DNA of 55,823 nucleotides from GCA-2733415 sp049609325 (GTDB lineage: Bacteria; Bacteroidota; Bacteroidia; Flavobacteriales; Flavobacteriaceae): contig JBMYYK010000010.1 of the NCBI GenBank assembly GCA_049609325.1, positions 1-55,823 of the forward strand. Direction: 5' to 3'. The notes beneath the pieces are model-generated. The model searched no databases. It was not told the origin of the DNA and saw nothing but the letters and a program-made list of their open reading frames with translations. The translations under genes and the position numbers were made by a program. Position 1 is the first letter of the stretch. Each line of letters starts with the position of its first letter. This document shows, in pieces, positions 33,444 through 42,845 of the stretch.

Positions 33444-34200
33444 AATCCCATGTATTTAATTGTTGAATATAATAGTGCGCCGTTAAATCAAATTGTACAG
33501 GAACCACTGTTGCAAATCCGTTATCAAGAGCATGTAAATCAGTATCTTCACCGCTATCTAAATTTACAAAATTACCGGTAAGCCAATAGTATTCTTTGCC
33601 TTGCGGACTTGTTCTCTTATCAAACTCTTCTATCCAATTGGCCTTCGCTTGTCTACAAACTTTAACACCTTTAATGTCACCTTTTGGAAAGTTTACATTT
33701 AACACCACGCCATTAGGCAATCCGTTTTTCAAAACATTTTTTGTGATTGTCCTGATATGCTCCTTTAAAGGTTCAAAATTAGCATTCCATGAATGGTCTA
33801 ACAATGAAAATCCTATAGACGGAATCCCTTCAATACCGGCTTCTATTGCAGCACTCATTGTCCCAGAATAAATCACATTTATTGCCGAATTAGAACCGTG
33901 ATTAATCCCTGAAACGCATAAATCTGGTTTTCTATCTAACAATTCATTAACAGCTAACTTAACGCAATCTGCCGGAGTACCAGAACAACTGTACTCAGTT
34001 TGGTCCGCATCTTTAATGGTAATTGACTCAACGTGTAAGGTTGAATCTAAAGTTATCGCATGCCCCATACCACTCTGTGGGCTATCTGGAGCAACTACCA
34101 CCACATCACCAAACTCTTTCATTACAGCAATTAAATTACGAATACCTGGTGCTGTAATTCCATCATCATTAGTTACTAAAATAAGAGGTTTATCACTCAT
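33433..34200 (-). CDS. surE: 5'/3'-nucleotidase SurE
   Basis: A 255-residue metal-dependent nucleoside monophosphatase. The metal-binding N-terminus LVTNDDGITAPGI (Asp-Asp), the VVAPDSPQSGMGHAIT loop, CSGTPADCV and SGINHGSNSA are all typical. SurE removes phosphate from 5' or 3' nucleotides and short polyphosphate and helps stationary-phase survival. It is the first gene of a four-gene operon with a TAATTTTG -7 element at 34233-34240. Its stop overlaps the next gene. Confidence 0.96.
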   Translation of the reverse strand: MSDKPLILVTNDDGITAPGIRNLIAVMKEFGDVVVVAPDSPQSGMGHAITLDSTLHVESITIKDADQTEYSCSGTPADCVKLAVNELLDRKPDLCVSGINHGSNSAINVIYSGTMSAAIEAGIEGIPSIGFSLLDHSWNANFEPLKEHIRTITKNVLKNGLPNGVVLNVNFPKGDIKGVKVCRQAKANWIEEFDKRTSPQGKEYYWLTGNFVNLDSGEDTDLHALDNGFATVVPVQFDLTAHYYIQQLNTWDFEN

Positions 34201-34232
34201 TTGTTTATATTTGTTTAGACGTTGCTAAAGTA

Positions 34233-34240
34233 CAAAATTA
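34233..34240 (-). promoter_or_regulatory. -7 promoter element of surE operon
   Basis: Reads TAATTTTG on the minus strand (TAnnTTTG), 32 bases upstream of the surE ATG. Confidence 0.55.
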
Positions 34241-34270
34241 GCGATTATATACGGCTACAACACATTTAAG

Positions 34271-34310
34271 AAAAAATTAGGAGTAACTTAAACACTTTGG
34301 TCTAATTTTT
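34271..34310. repeat. Inverted repeat between divergent surE and protease genes
   Basis: Arms AAAAAATTAG and CTAATTTTTT with a loop of about 20 bases. Although terminator-like, it lies in a divergent promoter region, so a regulatory or chance role is as likely. Confidence 0.4.
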
Positions 34311-34334
34311 TCATTAACTTACATCAATGATAAT

Positions 34335-36476
34335 ATGAATCGATTTATGATGAAGAATTTTAAAATAGCAATCCTTACATGTTTAATTGCAATAACATCT
34401 TGCAGTTTTACTAATAAAACGTTTGATGACCCAGATAAAGATAAGTTGTTACTTGATTTGATTACTTATGTTTTAGAAAAAGGGCATTATGACCCTAAAA
34501 TCATGAATGATGATTTTTCAAAACATGTATTCACAGATTTCATCGACGCTTTAGACCCTTTGAAAAGATACTTTTATCAATCTGATATTAAAGAGTTCTC
34601 TAAATTCAAAACTGACATTGATGACCAAGTTAAAAATAAAGATTTAACCTTCTTTAATTTGGTGTACGAGCGCTTAATGCAACGTATGGCTGAAAGTAGA
34701 ACGTTATCATTAAAAATTATTGAACAACCATTTGACTACACAACAACAGAAACATTAAGTGTTGACTATGAGAACATCTCTTACGTTTCTTCTAAAAAAG
34801 ACATGAAAAACAGATGGCGAAAGCAATTGAAATATTCAACTATAGATAGTTATGATGATGAATTAACTGCAACAAATGATAGTATTAGCGATGCAAAAAA
34901 GCACATTTCTAAAAAAGAAGCAGAACTAAAAGCACGAGAAAAAACTAAAGAATTTTTAATTGACTATTACGCCATTATGGATGATTTAGAACGTAAAGAT
35001 TGGTTTTCAAACTACATCAACGCGATTGTTGAAGTGTTTGACCCACACACATTCTATTTTGCACCGCAAGACAAAGAACGCTTTGATCAAAGTATGTCTG
35101 GAAAGCTAGAAGGTATTGGTGCACGATTACAAAAAAGAAAAAATGAAGTAAAAATCATGTCGCTTATTTCTGGAGGGCCAGCATGGAGAGGTCAAGAGTT
35201 AGAAGCTGGTGATATTATTTTAAAAGTGGCACAAGAAAATGATCTTGAACCTACTAGTATTGTTGGTATGCGCTTAGATGACGCTATTAAACTTATAAAA
35301 GGCCCTAAAGGCACACTTGTAAAACTAACTGTTAAAAAAGTAGACGGCACCACAAAAGTGATTCAAATAAAAAGAGATGTTGTTGAGTTAGAAGAAACCT
35401 ATGCAAAATCATCTCTAATTCAAAAAAACAACAATACCTTCGGGATAATTAACTTACCTAAGTTTTATGTTGACTTTAAAGATTATACAGAAAGTAGAAA
35501 TGCATCTTCTGATGTAAAGAAAGAAATTATCCGTTTAAAAAAACAAGGCATGCAAGGTTTGGTAATGGATTTACGAAATAACGGAGGGGGTTCATTACAA
35601 ACTGTTGTTGACATGGCTGGGTTATTTATAAAAGAAGGCCCTATTGTTCAAGTGAAATCTGCAGGAAAACGTAAAGATGTACTAAGTGATACCGATGCCA
35701 ACATCATTTGGGATGGCCCATTAGTGATTCTTGTAAATGAATTATCAGCTTCTGCTTCTGAAATTTTAGCTGCTGCTTTACAAGATTATAAGCGTGCTAT
35801 TATTATTGGAAGTGCTCAAACTTTTGGTAAAGGAACTGTACAGAATGTTGTTGATCTGAATCGTTTTTTAAGAAATAACTCTATGGGCGATGTTGGCGCT
35901 TTAAAACTTACCACTCAAAAATTCTATAGAATTAACGGAGGATCTACACAATTAGAAGGTGTAAAAAGTGATGTGGTTGTGGTAGACAGGTACAGCTTTA
36001 TTGATGTGGGAGAGAAAGATCAAGAAAACCCTTTACCTTGGGATAAAATTGACCCCGCAAATTATTCTGCATGGGACGGTTTTATTAATTATGAGGAAAC
36101 CATTAGTAAAAGTAAAGCTCGTATGAGTAATAATCCGCAATTACAACTTATTGAAAAACAAGCAAAATGGATTAAAACTCAATCAGATGAAAAAGAAATT
36201 TCACTAAACTATAATGATTATCTTACTGAAAAATCTAAAGTAGAACGTTTTGGTAAACAGTTTGACGACTTATCAAATTACAAAAACAACTTATCGTTTT
36301 CATCATTGCCTTATGAACAAGCTTTAATTGAAAAGGATTCTGTTTTAGGGCAAAAAAGAGAGGCTTGGCATAAATATTTAACAAAGGATGTTTATGTAGA
36401 GGAAGCTGTGCATGTTTTAGAAGATTTGCAAGTAAATAATATCAAAATCAAACAAAAGGTCGTTTTAAAAGACTAG
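34335..36476 (+). CDS. Carboxy-terminal processing peptidase (Prc/Tsp type, S41)
   Basis: A 713-residue periplasmic protease, lipid-anchored by the lipobox ITSC near residue 23. The N-terminal helical domain (~35-235) is followed by a PDZ domain (~250-335, with IGARLQKRKNEVKIMSLISGGPA) and the S41 protease domain. Catalytic Ser473 lies in LSASASEI and Lys499 in QTFGKGTVQ, the Ser/Lys dyad of tail-specific proteases. A C-terminal DUF3340-like helical region completes it. It should trim or degrade proteins with non-polar C-termini and, in other bacteria, controls murein hydrolases. An alternative start is the ATG at 34347. An ABC permease follows after 7 bases. Confidence 0.93.
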   Translation: MNRFMMKNFKIAILTCLIAITSCSFTNKTFDDPDKDKLLLDLITYVLEKGHYDPKIMNDDFSKHVFTDFIDALDPLKRYFYQSDIKEFSKFKTDIDDQVKNKDLTFFNLVYERLMQRMAESRTLSLKIIEQPFDYTTTETLSVDYENISYVSSKKDMKNRWRKQLKYSTIDSYDDELTATNDSISDAKKHISKKEAELKAREKTKEFLIDYYAIMDDLERKDWFSNYINAIVEVFDPHTFYFAPQDKERFDQSMSGKLEGIGARLQKRKNEVKIMSLISGGPAWRGQELEAGDIILKVAQENDLEPTSIVGMRLDDAIKLIKGPKGTLVKLTVKKVDGTTKVIQIKRDVVELEETYAKSSLIQKNNNTFGIINLPKFYVDFKDYTESRNASSDVKKEIIRLKKQGMQGLVMDLRNNGGGSLQTVVDMAGLFIKEGPIVQVKSAGKRKDVLSDTDANIIWDGPLVILVNELSASASEILAAALQDYKRAIIIGSAQTFGKGTVQNVVDLNRFLRNNSMGDVGALKLTTQKFYRINGGSTQLEGVKSDVVVVDRYSFIDVGEKDQENPLPWDKIDPANYSAWDGFINYEETISKSKARMSNNPQLQLIEKQAKWIKTQSDEKEISLNYNDYLTEKSKVERFGKQFDDLSNYKNNLSFSSLPYEQALIEKDSVLGQKREAWHKYLTKDVYVEEAVHVLEDLQVNNIKIKQKVVLKD

Positions 36477-36483
36477 TTCGTTT

Positions 36484-37593
36484 ATGAGTACAACATCAAA
36501 CTCACTCAGTAGTTTAGCGCTCCAAAAATTTAAAAAGAATTTTTGGGGCGTTTTAAGTTTGAGTTATATTTTAATTTGTGGTGTCATAGCCATATTTGCA
36601 TATACATTTGCGCCAGACAGTTCACAAAACGCCAATCAAATGCATCTTTCCATTCACTCAAAATCTCCTGGCTTTAAAACCAACATTCTTACAATACCTG
36701 GTAAACCAAACCATGAACAATCATATATTAACACCTTACTTTTTGGCACAAAAAACTTGTCTACAGAACTCCCTATAAACGGATTTAAAATTGAAGACAA
36801 CCAACTTTTCATCACGCCATACACAGAACTAAAAACATCTCAATTACATAAAAAAATTGACTTAAGTGCTTTTCCGAAACACTTTAGTACACAACAAATA
36901 TCTGAACACTATATTACGACTAAACACTTTGTTTTAGGTACAGATAAGTATGGTCGTGATTTGTTAAGTAGAATTCTTGTTGGCGCTAGAATATCCTTTT
37001 TTATTGGGTTTATTGCTGTATTCATATCACTAATTATTGGTGTAACCTTTGGGGCAATAGCAGGCTATTATGGCGGAACAATAGACGCTTTAATCATGTG
37101 GGTCATTAATATTTCATGGTCTATACCAACGTTATTACTAGTCATCGCTATTACCTTGGCTCTAGGAAAAGGATTTTGGCAAGTGTTTATTGCAGTAGGT
37201 TTAACCATGTGGGTTGAAGTGGCAAGGGTAGTTAGAGGTCAAGTTATTAGCACAAAAAAAATGCAATACGTAACAGCTGCAAGAGCTTTAGGCTATACAG
37301 ATTTTAGAATTATATTTAAACATATTTTACCTAACGTTATAGCGCCACTTATTGTAATTTCTGCAGCTAATTTTGCTGGTGCTATATTAATTGAAAGCGG
37401 ATTAAGTTTTTTAGGTATTGGTGCACAACCTCCAACACCAAGTTGGGGTAGCATGATAAAAGATCATTACTCATATATCATATTAGGTAAACCCTATCTT
37501 GCGATAATTCCAGGACTAGCCATTATGAGTTTAGTAATGGCATTCATGCTTATAGGTAATGCATTAAGAGATGCTTTAGATGTAAAAAATTAA
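36484..37593 (+). CDS. ABC transporter permease, DppC/OppC type, with long external insert
   Basis: A 369-residue inner-membrane permease of the peptide/nickel family. The C-terminal BPD_transp_1 domain (~residues 150-365) contains the FVLGTDKYGRDLLSRIL entry motif and the EAA-loop AARALGYTDFRIIFKHILPN. Between helix 1 (~residues 19-40) and the core is a ~110-residue hydrophilic insert, long compared with E. coli DppC. No second permease, ATPase or binding protein is close by, so partners are encoded elsewhere. It follows the S41 protease by 7 bases and precedes the nuclease by 1 base, so all three probably share a transcript. Confidence 0.9.
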   Translation: MSTTSNSLSSLALQKFKKNFWGVLSLSYILICGVIAIFAYTFAPDSSQNANQMHLSIHSKSPGFKTNILTIPGKPNHEQSYINTLLFGTKNLSTELPINGFKIEDNQLFITPYTELKTSQLHKKIDLSAFPKHFSTQQISEHYITTKHFVLGTDKYGRDLLSRILVGARISFFIGFIAVFISLIIGVTFGAIAGYYGGTIDALIMWVINISWSIPTLLLVIAITLALGKGFWQVFIAVGLTMWVEVARVVRGQVISTKKMQYVTAARALGYTDFRIIFKHILPNVIAPLIVISAANFAGAILIESGLSFLGIGAQPPTPSWGSMIKDHYSYIILGKPYLAIIPGLAIMSLVMAFMLIGNALRDALDVKN

Positions 37594-37594
37594 T

Positions 37595-38395
37595 ATGACT
37601 AAAAAGCAAATTTATACCATCCTATCTGTACTTGTAGTTATCATCTTTTACATTTTAAATGATACTGTAGACCAACATCTTAAAAATCAAAACACACAAC
37701 AGAATACAGACAGTGACTTAACTTCAAACCTAATACCTAGTTCAACGACAGGTGACATCATTCATCATCAATACTATTCGTTATCATACAACGAAGCACA
37801 TGAACAAGCGGAATGGGTGGCGTATGAATTAAACAAAAGTCATTTATCTTCCAATCAATACAAACGCCCTTATTTTATAAGTGACCAGCGTGTTACAACC
37901 AAATCTGCAGATTGGAGAAACTATAAAAATTCAGGATATGACAAAGGACACCTGTGTCCGGCTGCTGATAGGAAATTTTCTAAAACAGCTCATGACAACA
38001 CGTTTTTAACTTCAAATATTACACCTCAACGTCATGATTTCAACTCTGGTATTTGGAATAGACTTGAACAAAAAACGCGCTATTGGGCCAATAAATATTC
38101 AAGCGTGTACGTGATTACCGGAGGAATACTTAATAACGCTCAACACACTATTGGACATGAAAAGGTGACTGTACCTGATTACTTTTATAAAATTCTTTAT
38201 ACCAATAAGAACAACAGCCCTAAAATGATTGCATTTCTTCTTCCTCACAAAGAATCTAATGCACCATTATATAAATTCACCGTTTCTGTTGATGAAATTG
38301 AAGCCTTAACAGGAATAGATTTTTTTGAAAAACTTGAGGATTCTGAAGAATCTAAATTAGAGGCAAGCAACAATTATTTCCAATGGAATTTTTAA
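37595..38395 (+). CDS. DNA/RNA non-specific endonuclease (NUC family)
   Basis: A 266-residue nuclease of the EndA/NucA beta-beta-alpha-metal type. The active-site motif reads YDKGHLCPAADR with His119; a DRGH motif is usual, so Lys replaces Arg here. The metal-ligand block SNITPQRHDFNSGIWNRLE follows. An N-terminal hydrophobic segment (residues ~6-22) suggests export or membrane anchoring; the Asn/Gln-rich stretch after it is a linker. It would degrade external nucleic acid for nutrients. It ends 3 bases from convergent rodA with no terminator. I see no immunity-like partner, so a toxin role is unlikely. Confidence 0.9.
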   Translation: MTKKQIYTILSVLVVIIFYILNDTVDQHLKNQNTQQNTDSDLTSNLIPSSTTGDIIHHQYYSLSYNEAHEQAEWVAYELNKSHLSSNQYKRPYFISDQRVTTKSADWRNYKNSGYDKGHLCPAADRKFSKTAHDNTFLTSNITPQRHDFNSGIWNRLEQKTRYWANKYSSVYVITGGILNNAQHTIGHEKVTVPDYFYKILYTNKNNSPKMIAFLLPHKESNAPLYKFTVSVDEIEALTGIDFFEKLEDSEESKLEASNNYFQWNF

Positions 38396-38398
38396 CCC

Positions 38399-39655
38399 TT
38401 ACCACTCGTTAATTCTATTGGCATCTAATTTTACAAACACAAATAACAACACCGTAAATCCCCATAACCCAGAACCCCCATAACTAAAAAATGGCAACGG
38501 TATACCTACCGTAGGAAATAATCCCATTACCATTGCAATGTTCACTAAAAAGTGAACAAAAATTATTGCAGCAACTGAATACCCATATACTCTTGCGAAG
38601 GTTGATTTTTGAAGTTCAGCACGATGTAATATTCTTAATAATAACACTACAAAAAGGAGCACGACTAAGCTACTTCCTAGAAAACCCCACTCTTCACCTA
38701 CAGTACTGAAAATATAATCTGTATGCTGCTCAGGTACAAAGCCTCCTTTAGTTTGTGTGCCTTGCAACCACCCTTTTCCTGTCCACCCTCCGTTACCAAT
38801 TGCAATTTCAGATTGTGCAGTATTATAACCAATTCCTTTTGTGTCTACTTCTTTACCTAAAACGATATTAAACCTATCTCTATGGCGTTGTTCAAAAACG
38901 TTTTCAAATATATAATTCACTGAAAACGACAAACCAATACATGCTGTTAACACCGCTATATATAATAATTTATTAGGCTTCTTTTTTCGATTCTTAAAGA
39001 ATATCCCAAGCGCTAACACTGTACAAATAACAGATATTATTATAGGATCTAAAACTAATGTAAGCACAAATAATGTTGCAGCAGAAAAACCTAATAACAA
39101 ATAAATTGGCGATAGTCCTTCTCGATACAACACAAAGAAAAAAGCTGCGTAAACTAAAGCACTTCCTGGATCAGGCTGCGGAATGATAATCAATGCAGGT
39201 AAGAAAATAATTATAAAAATTTTTATCAAGTGATTCAACGATCTTATATTGGTTTGTGAATCACTTAAAAACTTCGCTAAAGCTAGTGCTGTTGCAAACT
39301 TAGCAAATTCACTAGGCTGAATACTAAAACCACCTATGGCATACCATGACGTTGCACCTGATATGGTTTTTCCGAAAGCAAATAGTCCTATCAATGATAA
39401 TAGTGAAGCTAAGTAAATGATACTTGAAAACCGTTCATAAAATTTAGCTTCAATAGAAAGTATTAAAACTATTAAAAACACACTTAACACTATAAATATC
39501 TGTTGACGACCATGAGGTTGTGACAACATATCAAGTGTTGTGTTTTCGGTATAGGATGCAGAGTAAATACTCATCCATCCAATTAATACTAATGCAAAAT
39601 ACAGCATTACTATCAACCAGTCAATCCGTACCAATATGTTACCTTTATTACGCAT
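38399..39655 (-). CDS. rodA: Rod shape-determining protein RodA (SEDS glycosyltransferase)
   Basis: A 418-residue SEDS-family polytopic membrane protein (about 10-12 helices) that polymerises glycan strands during lateral wall growth. Motifs include the FSIQPSEFAKFATALALAKFL block, PQPDPGSALVYAAFFF and the C-terminal GLFPTVGIPLPFFSYGGSG. It overlaps the mrdA stop by one base (TAATG) and is the last gene of mreB-mreC-mreD-mrdA-rodA. RodA works as a pair with the PBP2 encoded just upstream. Confidence 0.96.
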   Translation of the reverse strand: MRNKGNILVRIDWLIVMLYFALVLIGWMSIYSASYTENTTLDMLSQPHGRQQIFIVLSVFLIVLILSIEAKFYERFSSIIYLASLLSLIGLFAFGKTISGATSWYAIGGFSIQPSEFAKFATALALAKFLSDSQTNIRSLNHLIKIFIIIFLPALIIIPQPDPGSALVYAAFFFVLYREGLSPIYLLLGFSAATLFVLTLVLDPIIISVICTVLALGIFFKNRKKKPNKLLYIAVLTACIGLSFSVNYIFENVFEQRHRDRFNIVLGKEVDTKGIGYNTAQSEIAIGNGGWTGKGWLQGTQTKGGFVPEQHTDYIFSTVGEEWGFLGSSLVVLLFVVLLLRILHRAELQKSTFARVYGYSVAAIIFVHFLVNIAMVMGLFPTVGIPLPFFSYGGSGLWGFTVLLFVFVKLDANRINEW

Positions 39656-41535
39656 TATCTCGGTCGTTTTCTGTTTATTTCAAATGGTTCACCACTAATG
39701 TAACTATCATACACATTTTGCAAACTTCCTTCCAACATCTTTAGTTCTAAATCTTTTCTTGAAATAGTTCCTCTTAAATATTTTTCAATCATTAAACTCG
39801 CCATTGGTGCTGCCCATCTACTTCCCCAAAATCCGTGTTCAACAAACACAGCTATCGCTATTTTAGGGTTATCTTTAGGAGCGAATGCCACAAAAATTGA
39901 ATGGTCATCTAATTGTGTTCTTACCCCATCTATTTTTCCGTACACCTCTGAGGTTCCTGTTTTTCCACAAATTTCAATGCCATCTATCCTTGCATAATAC
40001 CCGGTTCCACCTGGCTTTTCATACACGTCATACATCCCTTGAATTACTGGTTCGAAATGTTCTGGACTAATGGTTGTAACATGCTTAGTGGTGAATTTTT
40101 CATCTAAAGGTTGTCCTTTGATATCTTTAACTATATGCGGGGTGTAATAAAAGCCTCTATTGGCAATTGCAGCAGTCATATTTGCCAATTGTATTGGTGT
40201 TGTTTCAACCTGACCTTGCCCTATTGAATTAGAAATGATATAAGTACTTCTCAGTCTATTTTTACCATGCACTCTATTGTAATAAGCGCTATCTGGAATA
40301 CGCCCTTTATTACCTACAGATAAATCATTATTTAAATAATTACCTAAACCAAAACTTTTAGCATGATCACTCCATTTTTGCACTCCAATACTCGCATTAG
40401 GATATTTATTTAAGATATTCAAATACGTTTTACCAAAATAGGCGTTACACGAAGCGAATATCGCTTTATTCAAATCATTACTTGCGCCAAACGCACAGTG
40501 ACATCCAAAAGGTTTTCTTGCCCCATAGTGTAACCCATGTCGGCACGTTACCCTTGTTGATTCATTTATAATTCCTTCTTCTAAACCAATCAAGGCATTT
40601 AATAGTTTAAATGGTGATCCTGGCGCATACTGTCCTTGTAAACTTCTATCAAATAACGGCTTGGCTATACTGTCATAATACAATTTTGTAAAATTCTTAG
40701 ATCGTTGTCTACCCACCAATAACGACGGATTGTAACTAGGTGCAGAAACTAACGACAGTATTTCACCAGTCGCAGGTTCTATTGCAATAATACCTCCGCG
40801 TTTATTAACCATTAACTGCTCACCATATTCTTGCAGCTTAGCATCGACAGTAATAGTGATATCACTTCCATTTACAGGAAGCGTATCTAATGTTCCGTTT
40901 TTATAAGAGCCTATATCTCTGTTAAACTTATCTTTTTGAATGTACTTTACCCCCTTAACCCCTCGCAGTTCTTTTTCATAAGATTTTTCAACACCAGATT
41001 TACCATACAAATCACCTGATTGGTAGTACGGATTTTTCTTGACCTTTGCTGGTGTTACTTCGGCAATATAGCCTAATACATTAGCCCCTATTGACGTTTG
41101 ATAATCTCTTGACGATCTTTTTTGAATATAAAATCCTTTAAACTTTCTGATTTTTTCTTGTAGTGATGCGTATTCAATTTTTGACAACTGTGCGACCACT
41201 GGCGATGGTAATCTTGGAGAATAATGTCTTGCTTTTTGTAAACGTTTCACCAATTCATCTTTTGTGATCTCTAATAAATCACACAACATTAACGAGTCAA
41301 ATGGTTTTACATTTCTCGGGATAACCATCAAATCATACGACGGCTGATTGGCTACTAATAAAGTATGGTTCCTATCATATATATGACCGCGTTCAGGATA
41401 AACACGCACACGCTTATAGGCGTTACTTTCTGATTGATGCTTAAAACTATCATCAAAAATTTGTAAGTAAAACAATCTGCTTACAAATACAATTCCTGTA
41501 ATGATAACCAATAAATACAGTAATGCCTTTCTCAC
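39655..41535 (-). CDS. mrdA: Penicillin-binding protein 2
   Basis: A 626-residue class B penicillin-binding protein with one N-terminal membrane helix, a PBP dimer domain (~45-215) and a transpeptidase domain. The active-site motifs are SPFK (Ser-x-x-Lys, after GQYAPG), SCN in IFASCNAYFGKT and KTG in CGKTGTSEV. A Cys/His-rich stretch between the first two motifs (CRHGLHYGARKPFGCHCAFG) may bind metal. The start is GTG, overlapping the mreD stop by 4 bases (GTGA). It crosslinks peptidoglycan made by RodA. Confidence 0.95.
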   Translation of the reverse strand: MRKALLYLLVIITGIVFVSRLFYLQIFDDSFKHQSESNAYKRVRVYPERGHIYDRNHTLLVANQPSYDLMVIPRNVKPFDSLMLCDLLEITKDELVKRLQKARHYSPRLPSPVVAQLSKIEYASLQEKIRKFKGFYIQKRSSRDYQTSIGANVLGYIAEVTPAKVKKNPYYQSGDLYGKSGVEKSYEKELRGVKGVKYIQKDKFNRDIGSYKNGTLDTLPVNGSDITITVDAKLQEYGEQLMVNKRGGIIAIEPATGEILSLVSAPSYNPSLLVGRQRSKNFTKLYYDSIAKPLFDRSLQGQYAPGSPFKLLNALIGLEEGIINESTRVTCRHGLHYGARKPFGCHCAFGASNDLNKAIFASCNAYFGKTYLNILNKYPNASIGVQKWSDHAKSFGLGNYLNNDLSVGNKGRIPDSAYYNRVHGKNRLRSTYIISNSIGQGQVETTPIQLANMTAAIANRGFYYTPHIVKDIKGQPLDEKFTTKHVTTISPEHFEPVIQGMYDVYEKPGGTGYYARIDGIEICGKTGTSEVYGKIDGVRTQLDDHSIFVAFAPKDNPKIAIAVFVEHGFWGSRWAAPMASLMIEKYLRGTISRKDLELKMLEGSLQNVYDSYISGEPFEINRKRPR

Positions 41536-42035
41536 TCTTTTCTAGTTTTAAACAATGCCACTAACAACAGACACATGAATACGGTATATATACTACTAAA
41601 AAGAATGTTTTTTAACGTAAAAACAATAAACTCAAAATTAAAGGTTTCTAATATGAATAAAATGATATGATGGACAACTACAAGTATTGACACATAGGCC
41701 AAACGGGCGCTAAAAGACACCTTGGGCAATTTTATTGATTGGTACTCATAATTTCTCCCAAAAGCAAATCGTAACGCTAATGGCCTGATATACGCAGTTA
41801 CGGTACAAGCAGCTGCATGCACACCTCCCGAATTAAAAAACACATCAAGTAGTAAACCTAATAAAAAGCTACATGCTAAAAACAATGACTTGTTAAATCT
41901 AATAGGAAAACGTAATATGAAAATAATATAGATATATGGCACATAGCCCCCTATACTCATTTTACTAAACAAAACCACTTGAAGTAAAATAAGCCCGAAA
42001 AAAAACACAATCCTTAAAACAACATCTTTACTCAT
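41532..42035 (-). CDS. mreD: Rod shape-determining protein MreD
   Basis: A 167-residue membrane protein with about five hydrophobic segments; the family is poorly conserved, so the call rests largely on size, topology and its place between mreC and mrdA. The PYIYIIFILRFPIRFNKSLFLACSFLLGLLLDVF region fits the usual MreD core. MreD is an inner-membrane member of the elongasome. It overlaps mreC by 8 bases and mrdA by 4. Confidence 0.92.
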   Translation of the reverse strand: MSKDVVLRIVFFFGLILLQVVLFSKMSIGGYVPYIYIIFILRFPIRFNKSLFLACSFLLGLLLDVFFNSGGVHAAACTVTAYIRPLALRFAFGRNYEYQSIKLPKVSFSARLAYVSILVVVHHIILFILETFNFEFIVFTLKNILFSSIYTVFMCLLLVALFKTRKE

Positions 42036-42837
42036 TTACAGTAGTGTTTAATAATTCTTCTACTTCTTTTTTAGCCTTATTTTTCACCACATACACATAG
42101 CCTATATTTGACATATCATTAAACGGCGCTATATCAACTTCATAAAAATTTTCAGATTGATCCAATTCAGCTTTAATAACCAAACCAATATCTACCCCTT
42201 GTGGAAACAATGAGTAATTCCCTGTAACTATAGTGTCATTAACTTGTATAGGGGCGATTTTGGTGATATCTTCTAATTGGATTTTAAACATTGATTCACC
42301 ATTCCACACCAATGACCCTATATGATTTGTTTTCTTTAATTGTGCATTAACTCTAGACTCTGTATGTAAAATTGACAAGACAGTTGCATAATTTTCTCCA
42401 ACACTTTCTACTACACCAATTATTCCGTTTGTGGTCATAACTCCCATATCAGGAGCAATACCATGTTTCTTTCCTCTATTAATGACCAGAATATTTTCTT
42501 TTTTATCAAAACTATTCTGAATCAGTTTTGCAGGAATTAATTCATATGGCACGTCATTAGGGAATTCAGTTGCAGAGTGAAAACTCCCATTACTCAATTG
42601 TTTTCTTAACCTAGCATTCTCTTTTAAAAGACGTTCGTTATATTCATCCAAGTGAATAAATTCATTGACATGATTGATGTATTCATATACACCACCAGTA
42701 ACATTATTTGCAGAATTTATAAACTTACTTCTATGATATGAATGCGATTGAATTGTTAGAATTAAAGAAATACTCAACAGCAATAAGAACAACAACAACT
42801 CCTTTTTCTTGAGTAAATACGAAATTATTTGTTGCAT
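42028..42837 (-). CDS. mreC: Rod shape-determining protein MreC
   Basis: A 269-residue bitopic protein: one N-terminal membrane helix (ELLLFLLLLSISLILTI), a short coiled coil (LDEYNERLLKENARLRKQL) and two beta-barrel-like domains with the conserved NRGKKHGIAPDMGVMTTNGIIGVVESVGENYATVLSILH stretch. MreC links MreB inside the cell to PBP2 outside and activates it. The start lies 8 bases after the mreB stop. Confidence 0.95.
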   Translation of the reverse strand: MQQIISYLLKKKELLLFLLLLSISLILTIQSHSYHRSKFINSANNVTGGVYEYINHVNEFIHLDEYNERLLKENARLRKQLSNGSFHSATEFPNDVPYELIPAKLIQNSFDKKENILVINRGKKHGIAPDMGVMTTNGIIGVVESVGENYATVLSILHTESRVNAQLKKTNHIGSLVWNGESMFKIQLEDITKIAPIQVNDTIVTGNYSLFPQGVDIGLVIKAELDQSENFYEVDIAPFNDMSNIGYVYVVKNKAKKEVEELLNTTVNE

Positions 42838-42845
42838 GAGCTATG

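Noticed and set aside
37595..38395. Secreted nuclease as a toxin of an interbacterial system
   Set aside because: It has only an N-terminal hydrophobic segment and NUC domain, no delivery domain, and no small immunity-like gene beside it.
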